From an uncultured Saprospiraceae bacterium (lineage in GTDB: Bacteria; Bacteroidota; Bacteroidia; Chitinophagales; Saprospiraceae): DNA of 64,000 nt. Position 1 is the first letter of the stretch, and the number at the start of each line of letters is the position of its first letter. The stretch is from assembly GCA_937941765.1 (NCBI GenBank), contig CALDGQ010000065.1, positions 1 to 64,000 on the forward strand. Direction: 5' to 3'. The notes under the pieces were generated by a model that did not search any database, was not told the origin of the DNA, and saw nothing but the letters and a program-made list of their open reading frames with translations. A program made the position numbers and the translations under genes. Positions 18,387 to 28,161 of the stretch are shown one piece after another.

Positions 18387-18917
18387 AATTGACTTTTTTA
18401 AATTTCGGATGAATTTTCAAAACAATAATAGGTCAATTGAACATTAGAAAAATAAAAAGTATAAGAATGATGAATATGTGTCTAAGAAAACTCAGGAGTT
18501 CCATAAATATTTAACTTATTCATCATATCTAATCACATAAACCGCTTCTTTTTCGTTCACTTTTCAAGAACTCAAATTATAGCTTAGACATTCCATTTGT
18601 TAACGTACGTGCAAGGCTTGCATGAATTTTATGATAATAAATGGAAAAGCTGTATTTTTAAATCGGAGAACATATTATTTGTGAATTTAATCCTGTCACA
18701 AATCCGCTTACACTCTATATTAAATTCGATGTCGTTTTGAATCCATGATATTGTGCGAACAATTCATATTTATTTAGATAGCTTTTGCTATTACGTGAAT
18801 TTGATTTTGCTTTCACGGTCTTAAGTCTATATCACTTTAAGACTTTATATTTTATTTAAAACGAAAATGATTTTTATGATTAGCTGAGCATAAAACTCAG
18901 TCCCAAAAACAAATCCT
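18387..18917. other. Divergent intergenic region
   Basis: A 531-bp AT-rich stretch between two divergent secreted-protein genes. I see no gene, tRNA or long inverted repeat. A short palindrome TGCAAGGCTTGCA occurs at about 18610. Promoters for both genes should lie here, but no box stands out. Confidence 0.4.
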
Positions 18918-21900
18918 ATGACTAGTATGAGACCAATTTACTTATCACTTTTTCTGTGTTATTTTGTAACAGAAATTCAACTATTAGCGCAACCAATAAT
19001 TCCTATGGATCAATTTATTGGTATCAACGTACGTCGCCAAGATCCTGTCAATCGAATGCAAGCTTACGGTTTTGTGCGAGAATATCATGAGTGGTCTATT
19101 GATGAAGGTTATCTTGCATTGGATAACGGAGAAGCAGCTTCACCTGGATATCCAAATAATTTATACAAATTTAATTTTGGTTATCAGAATCAAACATGGA
19201 TCCAGTTCGATAATTTCTATCAAGAGATGCAAGCTGAAAATCTGATGATTGCACCTTGTCTGTTTAAATCAATTCCCTATTTAGTCAACCCTGATATGTT
19301 GCCTTCTGATTCAGATGCACTTCAGCAATTGGAACAAGCACCGCTCAATCCTGGAGCAGATGCTTTATTACCTGAATCTTACATCGCTTATGCAGATTGG
19401 CTTTATCACTATACTGCCAGAAATGGTAACAAGGTGTTTTCGCCAACAAAACAAGCAGCCATCATTGCTCCTAAACTGCATCCAGTTGAGACCGTAAAAA
19501 CCGGAGCAGGATATGCCGAATATATCGAAGTCTGGAACGAACAAGATAAATATTGGTATGAACAAGATTATCCAACCACGTTTTTCGAACCAGCAGAATA
19601 TGCAGCCATGCTAAGTGCTGCTTATGACGGACACAATCAAACAATGTCTTTACAAGATGATCCAGACAATCCTGGCACACAAATTTCAACCGTAGGAATT
19701 GTAAATGCAGATCCAGATATGAAAGTAATTACCGGAGGTTTGTCAGATTTGGACATGGAATACTTTGAAGGAATGTTGGATTGGTTTGAAGCAAATCGTG
19801 ATCCTGCCGATCTCTATCCTTTTGATGTTATCAATTTACATCATTATGCCAATGATTCTCCGATTTTCAACTCACTGGGTAGTGTAGGTGTCAGTCCAGA
19901 AGAAGATGATCTAAAAAACTTGTTACAAGATTTTGTCAATTTAAGAGACCTACATTTTCCTGGCGTTGAATTGTGGTTATCAGAATTTGGATACGATACC
20001 AATGAATTGTCGTTGCAAAGAGTTCCAACCAATGGAATCAGTCCATACACACAAGAAGAAGTTCAAGGACAATGGATGTTGCGTTCTTTTTTAGAAATTA
20101 AAGCTGCAGGATTTGACAGAGCTGTTGCCTTCGACTTAAGAGATGAATGTACAGATGGATTTTGTGAAGGAACTTTTGTAAGTGCAGGTCAAGTAACTAG
20201 CTTGTTAGATAATTATCAACCAAAAGCTGCTTGGTATTACACCTATACCATGAAAAATGTTTTAGAAGGATTAGTTTATGATGCTGAATTGTCACCTTGT
20301 CAAGATACTTTATGTAATGTAGATTGTCCGCGAGTTTATAAATTTATAGATCCACTAAATCCTGATAAAGATGTTTATGCTATTTGGAGTCCGACTAGTT
20401 GTGGAAAACCAACGTACGATTATCCCTTATTTCTCAATGGAGCAGATTCAGCAACACTTGTAGTTCCAACTGCTCCAAGTACAATTGGAAACTCATCCTT
20501 ATTAGAAGGAACGACCGTTATGGTCCCTGTTTCTGAGCGTCCAGTTTTTGTTGTAGTAAGCGAACCATATGTTGATGTCAATGTAGATTGTGTAGAAAAT
20601 ATTACTGCTTCGGATCAATCTTGTAGCTCTGTTTATTTAAATTGGGAATCAAATCAAAGTGGAACTTGTCAAATAAGATATGCGCAAGGACATGTGGATA
20701 TCGCAAGTTATTATATTCCAGGTGCCACCTTATTGGCAGATGAATATTCGTTAGTAAATAATGGATTTTTAGCAAATGGATTGCAGCCTGATACGGATTA
20801 TACTTTTTTTATTACCGTAAATGACGGTGTAGGTAATTTGTCTGAATCTTGTTATATTTTTACAGAAACTAATGAAGTAGATTGTAAAATCCCAATTGAA
20901 CCATTCTGGATTTTTGATTCTCATCCCTCTACACCTGATTTAAACTTATTTGATCAACAAACTTCTGTTGATCCAATATGTGGAAGCGGAGTTGATACTT
21001 TTACTTATTGGGGACAAAATTTTCAAGTATCCGGTGCAGTTAGTTTAAGTGTAGATTTACAACAATATTATTTGTTAGATGCGATCTATATTTATGATGA
21101 TGCCGGAATAGGAGATTTTGAAGTGGAGTACGCTACTTCACCAAATGGCCCTTGGGAAACTTTAATTACTTATTCATCGACCGCTTATCAGAGCTGGGTA
21201 CCAATTAGTAATTTATCAACTGAGAGTATTCCAGTAAGATATTTACGTTTTAATGCTGATCCATTTGACAATGGTTCTGTAGGAGAAATGGTACTATGCG
21301 GACACGTTTCCGATTTTGATGATAGTGCACTACCACCGGGTATCGTCAACAATTTTATCGCTATGGAATCTTGCAATGAAATTGACCTGAGTTGGACCGC
21401 ACCTTTAGATACCGACTTGGATTATTATGTAATTGATTTTGAGAAAAATGGAATGGACACTACCCTTGTTATCCCTGCTACAGCTTTCAATATGTCAACT
21501 ACTGTTGAAGCTTTAGAAGTAGAAACAACTTATGAGTTTTTTATCCATGCAGTAGATCTTGATACCAATGATGGTGACACCATTTCAATGACAGCAATGA
21601 CTTTAACAGCTGCAATTTGTAATAATGATTGTGGCAATTCTTGCCCTTGTGAAATTTGTTTAGAAGAAAGTTGGATTACAGATATGACGCCAACAAGTGG
21701 GCTTGACCCAACCAGATTAGTTGACGAACAATCCAATATCAACCCAATTTGTGGTACAGATGCTATTGCACCTTCAACTGAATGGGGACCAGACTGGGAT
21801 CCTAACAATGGAGTACCACCTGCTATTGCCATTTTAGACTTACAAGATTGTTATGAAATTTCTACGATATATTTATATGATGGAAATGGAAGAGATACAT

Positions 21901-24900
21901 TTAGAATTGAATATCAAAAACCAAATGGTGATTGGGAATTAATTGCAAATTATGATACCGAATTTTGGAACCAATGGAGAACGATAGATATGGTGAATGT
22001 CACTTGTCAGTTTTTACGTTTTCAAAAATTATCCAATGAAGCTCAAATCAAAGAAATTTCTATTTGCGGCCTACCCGCTACTTGTCCAACTTCTTGTCAA
22101 ATAGGTGATCCATGTGATGACGGCGATGCCTGTACTATTTCCGATTCTCTAAACATGAACTGTGAATGTGTCGGAATATTAGTGTTAGATACTGACACCG
22201 ATGGCATTTGCGACTCGCTTGACAACTGTATTTTGACGATCAATCCTGACCAAGCTGATGCTGATAATGACGGCATCGGGGATGTCTGTGACAATTGCGA
22301 TGACTCATTAATTGGAAATCCTTGCGACGATGGCGATGCATGTACTATTTCCGATTCACTAAACGTTAACTGTGAATGTGTCGGAATATTAGTGTTAGAC
22401 ACAGACACCGACGGCATTTGTGACTCGCTTGACAATTGTATTTTAACCATCAACCCAAACCAAGCAGATGCTGATAATGACGGCATCGGGGATGTGTGCG
22501 ACAATTGTGATGACTCATTAATTGGAAATCCGTGTGACGATGGCAATGCATGCACTATATCTGACTCACTAAATATAAATTGTGAATGTGTAGGAATATT
22601 AGTGCTAGATACCGACACCGATGGCATTTGCGACTCGCTTGACAACTGTATTTTGACCATCAATCCAAATCAAGCAGATGCTGATAATGACGGCATTGGG
22701 GATGTGTGCGACAATTGTGATGACTCATTAATTGGAAATCCTTGCGACGATGGCAATGCATGTACTATTTCCGATTCTCTAAACATGAATTGTGAATGTG
22801 TCGGAATATTAGTGTTAGATACTGATACTGATGGAATTTGCGACTCGCTTGACAACTGCATTTTAATCATCAACCCAGACCAAGCAGATGCTGATAATGA
22901 CGGCATTGGGGATGTATGCGACAATTGCGACGAACGACTTGTTGGAAATCCTTGCGACGATGGCGATGCATGTACTATTTCCGATTCACTAAACGTTAAC
23001 TGTGAATGTGTCGGAATATTAGTGTTAGACACCGATACTGATGGAATTTGTGACTCGCTTGACAACTGTATTTTGACCATTAACCCGGACCAAGCAGATG
23101 CTGATAATGACGGCATTGGGGATGTATGCGACAATTGCGACGAACGACTTGTTGGAAATCCTTGCGACGATGGCAATGCATGCACTATGTCTGACTCACT
23201 AAATATCAACTGTGAATGTGTCGGAATATTAGTGTTAGATACTGATACTGATGGAATTTGTGACTCGCTTGACAACTGTATTTTGACCATTAACCCGGAC
23301 CAAGCAGATGCTGATAATGACGGCATTGGGGATGTCTGTGACAATTGTGATGAAACAATAATTGGCAATCCTTGTGATGACGGAAATGTTTGCACGATTT
23401 CTGATTCTCTCGACATCAACTGTAACTGTGTCGGAATTTTAGTGTTAGATACTGACACCGACGGCATTTGTGACTCGCTTGACAACTGTATTTTGACCAT
23501 CAATCCAGACCAAGCAGATGCTGATAATGACGGCATTGGGGATGTTTGCGACAATTGTGATGAACGACTTGTTGGTAGTCTTTGTGATGATGGCGATGCA
23601 TGTACTATTTCCGATTCTCTAAACATGAATTGTGAATGTGTCGGAATATTAGTGTTAGATACTGATGCTGATGGAATTTGCGACTCGCTTGACAACTGCA
23701 TTTTAACCATCAATCCTGACCAAGCAGATACTGATAATGACGGCATCGGGGATGTATGTGACAATTGTGATGAAACAATAATTGGCAATCCTTGTGATGA
23801 CGGAAATGTTTGCACGATTTCTGACTCTCTCGACATCAACTGTAACTGTGTCGGAATATTAGTGTTAGACACAGATACTGATGGAATTTGCGACTCGCTT
23901 GACAATTGTATTTTGACCATCAATCCTGACCAAGCAGATACTGATAATGACGGCATTGGGGATGTTTGCGATAATTGTGATGACTCATTAATTGGAAATC
24001 CTTGTGATGATGGTAATGCATGCACTATGTCTGACTCACTAAATATCAACTGTGAATGTGTCGGAATATTAGTGTTAGATACTGACACCGATGGAATTTG
24101 TGACTCGCTTGACAACTGTATTTTGACCATCAATCCTGACCAAGCAGATGCTGATAATGACGGCATTGGGGATGTCTGTGACAATTGCGATGAACGACTT
24201 GTTGGCAGTCTTTGTGATGATGGCGATGCATGTACTATTTCCGATTCTCTAAACATGAATTGTGAATGCGTCGGAATTTTCCAAGACAATGATTTAGATG
24301 GTGTATGTGATGCGAATGACCTATGTGATGGTTTTGATGATAATATTGATTTAAACAACAATGGAATCCCGGATGGCTGCGATGATAGTCCATTGATCCT
24401 AAATTGTGCACCAAAGATAACTGAAATTTCTTGCCAAACTCAAGCAAGTATAGACGCTATATTTAATGAGTGGCTTGAAGAATTCTATGTTACAGATGGT
24501 TGTAATCCGCAAACAAGTGAATTGAATGTAACTGCTCCCGATGCATGTGGAGGAACGACCTCAGTTAATTTCATCGTATCTGATGAATGTGGATTTCTCG
24601 ATAGTTGCCTAGTCGATTTCATTGTTCAAGCACCTGAACCACTCGAACTGTTTTGTCCAAATGATACGATAATGGAAATAACATCTCAACTTGTATTAAA
24701 TAATGCATTTGATCATTGGCTGGATGAATTTGCAGTTACAGGTGGTTGCAACCCTGTAATAGCTGGGTTAGATATTGCCCCACCTCTACTGTCGGACGAA
24801 AGTATTGATGTAACTTTAACCGTAGATGATCCTTGCCTTGGCATTCAGACATGTACCGCGACATTTGCAATAACATCGTGCTTACCACCAAACAATATCA

Positions 24901-25406
24901 CCGTTACAGAAACCACTCAATCTACCATAACAATAGAATGGGATGCGGAACCAGGAGCAAGTGCTTATCTGATTCAATATGGAGCACTAATGCCTAACAA
25001 TACAATAAATTGGTTGACAGTTTTCTCTTTGACAAATTCATACACATTTATTGACTTGCTACCAGAAACTACATACGGAATTCAAGTTGGTATTACTTGT
25101 GAAGATGCTTCCTTCTCATATAGTGATACGTTATTTGCATCAACAATTCCAACTATTGATGATTGTCCTGACACCTTGTTTTTCTTTAATCCGATAGATA
25201 ACTTTTCTACTTCCGATCTATATCACTTCAAAGCGAAAAAGAACATTAATGCAAATAACATCATAGGTGTTGGAAGTGATATCATTTATAATGCTGGTGA
25301 AAATATTGATTTGCTTCCAGGATTTGAAGTATTACCTGGTGCTGATTTTGAAGCGATAATTGAAGGATGTCAGGAAACTTTAGTGGTTCCGATTATAGAT
25401 CAATAA
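18918..25406 (+). CDS. Giant secreted clan GH-A-like glycosidase with thrombospondin type 3 repeats
   Basis: A 2162-residue exported protein. A signal peptide (to about LLAQP) leads into a TIM-barrel enzyme (about 30-470). WNE (206-208, Glu208 acid/base) and LSEFG (Glu356, nucleophile) sit where clan GH-A enzymes carry strand 4 and strand 7 glutamates. Fibronectin type III-like and discoidin-like domains follow (to about 1060). Ten near-identical 70-residue units (about 1065-1765) each combine a Cys-rich CDDG.ACT.SD block with two thrombospondin type 3 calcium loops (DTDGICD, DNDGIGDVCDNC). After more FN3/Ig-like modules it ends with an AGENIDLLPGF...GC module shared with two other proteins here. 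GH family and substrate are not determined. Confidence 0.8.
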   Translation: MTSMRPIYLSLFLCYFVTEIQLLAQPIIPMDQFIGINVRRQDPVNRMQAYGFVREYHEWSIDEGYLALDNGEAASPGYPNNLYKFNFGYQNQTWIQFDNFYQEMQAENLMIAPCLFKSIPYLVNPDMLPSDSDALQQLEQAPLNPGADALLPESYIAYADWLYHYTARNGNKVFSPTKQAAIIAPKLHPVETVKTGAGYAEYIEVWNEQDKYWYEQDYPTTFFEPAEYAAMLSAAYDGHNQTMSLQDDPDNPGTQISTVGIVNADPDMKVITGGLSDLDMEYFEGMLDWFEANRDPADLYPFDVINLHHYANDSPIFNSLGSVGVSPEEDDLKNLLQDFVNLRDLHFPGVELWLSEFGYDTNELSLQRVPTNGISPYTQEEVQGQWMLRSFLEIKAAGFDRAVAFDLRDECTDGFCEGTFVSAGQVTSLLDNYQPKAAWYYTYTMKNVLEGLVYDAELSPCQDTLCNVDCPRVYKFIDPLNPDKDVYAIWSPTSCGKPTYDYPLFLNGADSATLVVPTAPSTIGNSSLLEGTTVMVPVSERPVFVVVSEPYVDVNVDCVENITASDQSCSSVYLNWESNQSGTCQIRYAQGHVDIASYYIPGATLLADEYSLVNNGFLANGLQPDTDYTFFITVNDGVGNLSESCYIFTETNEVDCKIPIEPFWIFDSHPSTPDLNLFDQQTSVDPICGSGVDTFTYWGQNFQVSGAVSLSVDLQQYYLLDAIYIYDDAGIGDFEVEYATSPNGPWETLITYSSTAYQSWVPISNLSTESIPVRYLRFNADPFDNGSVGEMVLCGHVSDFDDSALPPGIVNNFIAMESCNEIDLSWTAPLDTDLDYYVIDFEKNGMDTTLVIPATAFNMSTTVEALEVETTYEFFIHAVDLDTNDGDTISMTAMTLTAAICNNDCGNSCPCEICLEESWITDMTPTSGLDPTRLVDEQSNINPICGTDAIAPSTEWGPDWDPNNGVPPAIAILDLQDCYEISTIYLYDGNGRDTFRIEYQKPNGDWELIANYDTEFWNQWRTIDMVNVTCQFLRFQKLSNEAQIKEISICGLPATCPTSCQIGDPCDDGDACTISDSLNMNCECVGILVLDTDTDGICDSLDNCILTINPDQADADNDGIGDVCDNCDDSLIGNPCDDGDACTISDSLNVNCECVGILVLDTDTDGICDSLDNCILTINPNQADADNDGIGDVCDNCDDSLIGNPCDDGNACTISDSLNINCECVGILVLDTDTDGICDSLDNCILTINPNQADADNDGIGDVCDNCDDSLIGNPCDDGNACTISDSLNMNCECVGILVLDTDTDGICDSLDNCILIINPDQADADNDGIGDVCDNCDERLVGNPCDDGDACTISDSLNVNCECVGILVLDTDTDGICDSLDNCILTINPDQADADNDGIGDVCDNCDERLVGNPCDDGNACTMSDSLNINCECVGILVLDTDTDGICDSLDNCILTINPDQADADNDGIGDVCDNCDETIIGNPCDDGNVCTISDSLDINCNCVGILVLDTDTDGICDSLDNCILTINPDQADADNDGIGDVCDNCDERLVGSLCDDGDACTISDSLNMNCECVGILVLDTDADGICDSLDNCILTINPDQADTDNDGIGDVCDNCDETIIGNPCDDGNVCTISDSLDINCNCVGILVLDTDTDGICDSLDNCILTINPDQADTDNDGIGDVCDNCDDSLIGNPCDDGNACTMSDSLNINCECVGILVLDTDTDGICDSLDNCILTINPDQADADNDGIGDVCDNCDERLVGSLCDDGDACTISDSLNMNCECVGIFQDNDLDGVCDANDLCDGFDDNIDLNNNGIPDGCDDSPLILNCAPKITEISCQTQASIDAIFNEWLEEFYVTDGCNPQTSELNVTAPDACGGTTSVNFIVSDECGFLDSCLVDFIVQAPEPLELFCPNDTIMEITSQLVLNNAFDHWLDEFAVTGGCNPVIAGLDIAPPLLSDESIDVTLTVDDPCLGIQTCTATFAITSCLPPNNITVTETTQSTITIEWDAEPGASAYLIQYGALMPNNTINWLTVFSLTNSYTFIDLLPETTYGIQVGITCEDASFSYSDTLFASTIPTIDDCPDTLFFFNPIDNFSTSDLYHFKAKKNINANNIIGVGSDIIYNAGENIDLLPGFEVLPGADFEAIIEGCQETLVVPIIDQ
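22111..24285 (+). repeat. Ten tandem 210-bp units plus a diverged eleventh
   Basis: Units begin at 22111, 22321, 22531, 22741, 22951, 23161, 23371, 23581, 23791 and 24001, with a truncated one at 24211. Spacing is exactly 210 bp every time. Copies differ mostly at silent positions and at a few variable residues (DSLIGNP, ERLVGNP, ETIIGNP, ERLVGSL). Particular variant blocks recur out of order, which suggests unequal recombination or gene conversion. Copy number may vary between strains, and short-read assembly could miscount it. Confidence 0.95.
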
Positions 25407-25410
25407 ATAA

Positions 25411-25449
25411 AAAAGAATGAGCTTTTACTTTGTAAAAGCTCATTCTTTT
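25411..25449 (+). terminator. Intrinsic terminator after the giant glycosidase gene
   Basis: A perfect 18-bp stem (25411-25428 with 25432-25449) with a three-base loop, a run of A before and T after, just past the stop at 25406. The A/T flanks make it usable in both directions, although the minus-strand gene ends about 100 bp away. Confidence 0.9.
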
Positions 25450-25546
25450 TTTAATCTTTTATGCAACGAAAGAAAAAAACCACAGTCCATCAACATAATG
25501 TTATTTCGTTGAACTTTAGCAGCTAAAATGCTTTATCTGCTGTTTT

Positions 25547-26266
25547 TTAAGTCAACAAATTTCCATCATCATCCCATACTGCAATTTCATTTCGTTTATC
25601 ATTATCTACACATTTGGCAATCCATTCTGGTTCATAAACCAACCCATGTTGTTTTAAGACATCTTCAGGCACACCGTCCCAAGTATTTGGTCGATTGCCT
25701 TGATAACCTAAATCTTCAATTCCCATTTTGCTCGTGTAATAACCCGATAAGGTCAAATCTCGCATTCTATTAAAAAATACGACACCTGGTTTCATAGCTG
25801 CTGTTGCATCATCTGGATAGGCAATATCATCTATGATTTCAATCCTTTGTGCTTCTGTTAATTCAGAAAATATTTTTGAAAATCGTTTGTTAGATTCTGT
25901 GTTCAACCACATCAACCCGCCTTTTAGGGGCAATTTATTGTCAGGAATATCTTTTACCATAAAGTCGATAAAAGCTGGAACTCCTGCATCTGTTGCAGAT
26001 CCTGCCGTTTCACTTTTCGGCAAAATGATATCACATAGTATTGCAATTACACCGAGCTCTTCCTTAGTAAAATCGGATGGCTGCGCATGTAGTGCTGCAT
26101 CAACTTTTGCTTCTTCAGGTGTTCTTCCATAAAGGTTATTGGCATCTATATTTGGCACCACCGAATTTGTATCAATATCACTTCCATCTTGCTTACAACC
26201 CGTCAACATTGCACCCGTTCCTAAACCACCTATCAACAAAGTTTTTATAGTATCTCTTCTTTTCAT
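25547..26266 (-). CDS. Gluconate 2-dehydrogenase subunit 3 family protein
   Basis: A 239-residue exported small subunit. The start at 26266 gives MKRRDTIKTLL, a Tat-like twin-Arg N-terminus, followed by a lipobox-like LTGC, so a Tat lipoprotein is possible; the longer open frame upstream overlaps the GMC gene. The body (about 60-220; ICDIILP, AGVPAFIDFMVKD) matches the family. In gluconate 2-dehydrogenase this subunit assists the flavoprotein subunit. Its start lies 4 bases after the stop of the GMC gene, so the two are one unit. No cytochrome c subunit gene is visible beside them. Confidence 0.88.
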   Translation of the reverse strand: MKRRDTIKTLLIGGLGTGAMLTGCKQDGSDIDTNSVVPNIDANNLYGRTPEEAKVDAALHAQPSDFTKEELGVIAILCDIILPKSETAGSATDAGVPAFIDFMVKDIPDNKLPLKGGLMWLNTESNKRFSKIFSELTEAQRIEIIDDIAYPDDATAAMKPGVVFFNRMRDLTLSGYYTSKMGIEDLGYQGNRPNTWDGVPEDVLKQHGLVYEPEWIAKCVDNDKRNEIAVWDDDGNLLT

Positions 26267-26270
26267 GGCT

Positions 26271-27992
26271 TTAAATATTTTGTTTTTTAAGTTGATCAAC
26301 AATATAATCAGATGCTCTCCAAGACAAAGCGAGAATCGTCCAAGTACAATTTTTATCTGCTTGTGAAACGAACGGTCCTGCATCCACTATAAATACATTT
26401 TTCGCATCGTGGAGTTGTTGAAATTTATTTGTAACTGACTTGTTAGGATCATTTCCCATTCTAGTAGTTCCAACTTCATGTATAATTTCACCTGGTTTGT
26501 TTAACCCATAATTCCCTTCCTTTCCAGGAGCAGGCCATAATGCTTTGGCTCCCATTGCGTCAAATAATTCAGAGAAAGTTTGTTGCATATGTTTGGCTTG
26601 CATCAATTCCTGATCAGAGAAAGTATAATTGAATCTTAATACTGGGATTCCAAATTCATCTACTTTTTCAGGATCTAATTCGCAATAATTATCTTCTCTT
26701 GCAATACACTCTCCACGACCACCAAAACCTATGGACGCACCATACATCCGTTTGACATCATCTCTTAAAACATTGCCATAACCACCTGCTTTGTGACCAA
26801 GATGTTTGGCCATTCGTTCCATTCCAAAACCAAATCCATAGGAAGGCATCCCCAATCCACCCCAAATTTCGATATGATATCCACGAGCAAAATTGAGTTT
26901 TTTATTATCGCCCCACCAAGGTGAATAAACATGCATACCGCCAACACCATCTTCATTATAGTCTTTTCTCCGATCCAATAATTCGGGAATAATAGCCATA
27001 TTACTAGAACCTGTTGAATCATGAAGATATTTTCCAACAACGCCACTACTATTTCCCAATCCCTGTGGATGTTGCGCACTTTTTGAATTTAACAATATAC
27101 GCGCACTTCCACATGCAGATGCCGCTAAGACTACAACCTTAGCTCTTAATTGATACTCTTTCCGATCTTCCTTATTAAAATAATAAACACCAGTTGCCTT
27201 TCCAGACTTATCAGTGGAAACGGATCTTACCATTGAATTGACGAATAAATCTACCTGTCCTCTAGATTTTTGAGCAGGAAAAATCAAACAAGATCCTGAT
27301 GAGAAATCCGCGTATACACTACATGAGCGTGCACATTGTTGACAATAAATACAAACACCTCGATCTTTGTTAATTCGCTTAGTCAAAATGGACAAACGAG
27401 AAGGTATCACAGGTATTCCCAATTTTCTAGCGGCCTTAATATATACCAACTCATGTAAACGAGGCTTTGGAGGCGGTAAGAAAAATCCATCTGGATCATT
27501 AGGCAATCGTTCCTTAGATCCAAAAACACCAATTAATTTATCGACTTTGTCATAATAAGGTTTGACATCCTCATATCCGATGGGCCAATCATCACCACGG
27601 CCATCAATACTTTTTGCTTTGAAATCTTTGGGTCCAAAACGCAACGAAATTCTTCCCCAATGATTCGTTCTACCACCCAGCATTCTAGATCTAAACCACT
27701 TGAATTCTGTTCCTTCTGTTGTAGTATAAGGTTCGCCTTCGATATCCCAGCCACCGTATGCCATATCGTATTCTCCAAAATCTCTTTTGGAACTTGATCC
27801 ACGACGAGGTGAATCATAAGGCCATTTCCATTGTGTTTGTGTGACGGGATCTTTAGGATCAAAATAAGGACCTGCTTCTACAACTGCAATGTTTAATCCT
27901 GCATCGGCCAATACTTTTGCGGACATTCCTCCACCTGCTCCTGAACCGACGATGATTGCATCATAGACTTTTGGTTGCTCTATTATCTGCAT
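26271..27992 (-). CDS. GMC family FAD-dependent oxidoreductase
   Basis: A 573-residue flavoprotein. FAD binding is shown by GSGAGGG (16-22) and VVEAGPYF at the end of the second strand. The C-terminal HEVGTTRMG, VDAGPFV and NCTWTILALSWR segments are those of glucose-methanol-choline enzymes. A cluster CIYCQQCARSC (about residues 214-224) matches the Cys-rich stretch in membrane-type sugar dehydrogenases of this group. With the adjacent subunit 3 gene it probably oxidises a sugar, polyol or sugar acid at the periplasmic face; the substrate is unknown. There is no signal peptide, so export would rely on the Tat-bearing small subunit, as known for related complexes. Confidence 0.9.
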   Translation of the reverse strand: MQIIEQPKVYDAIIVGSGAGGGMSAKVLADAGLNIAVVEAGPYFDPKDPVTQTQWKWPYDSPRRGSSSKRDFGEYDMAYGGWDIEGEPYTTTEGTEFKWFRSRMLGGRTNHWGRISLRFGPKDFKAKSIDGRGDDWPIGYEDVKPYYDKVDKLIGVFGSKERLPNDPDGFFLPPPKPRLHELVYIKAARKLGIPVIPSRLSILTKRINKDRGVCIYCQQCARSCSVYADFSSGSCLIFPAQKSRGQVDLFVNSMVRSVSTDKSGKATGVYYFNKEDRKEYQLRAKVVVLAASACGSARILLNSKSAQHPQGLGNSSGVVGKYLHDSTGSSNMAIIPELLDRRKDYNEDGVGGMHVYSPWWGDNKKLNFARGYHIEIWGGLGMPSYGFGFGMERMAKHLGHKAGGYGNVLRDDVKRMYGASIGFGGRGECIAREDNYCELDPEKVDEFGIPVLRFNYTFSDQELMQAKHMQQTFSELFDAMGAKALWPAPGKEGNYGLNKPGEIIHEVGTTRMGNDPNKSVTNKFQQLHDAKNVFIVDAGPFVSQADKNCTWTILALSWRASDYIVDQLKKQNI

Positions 27993-28161
27993 GTTTGTTT
28001 AGTTTTCTTTAGTTGTTTTGTTAAGATGGCAGAAGATAAGAAAAATTTTGAAAAGGCTTTACGCCACCACAATGGTATCCTTTACTTTTATTTGCTTACC
28101 ATTTAAGATAATATTACTATTTTTAAAGGTATTCTAGATTCGTAATAAAGCAAAAAAGTTA

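Noticed and set aside
22111-24285. Tandem repeat as a CRISPR array
   Set aside because: Units are 210 bp, contiguous and translated in frame, with no spacers and no cas genes nearby.
22097-24361. Long minus-strand open frames (188 and 563 codons) opposite the tandem repeats
   Set aside because: They arise from the repeated 210-bp unit, which happens to lack stops in that frame. The Ser/Pro-rich product simply mirrors the repeat.
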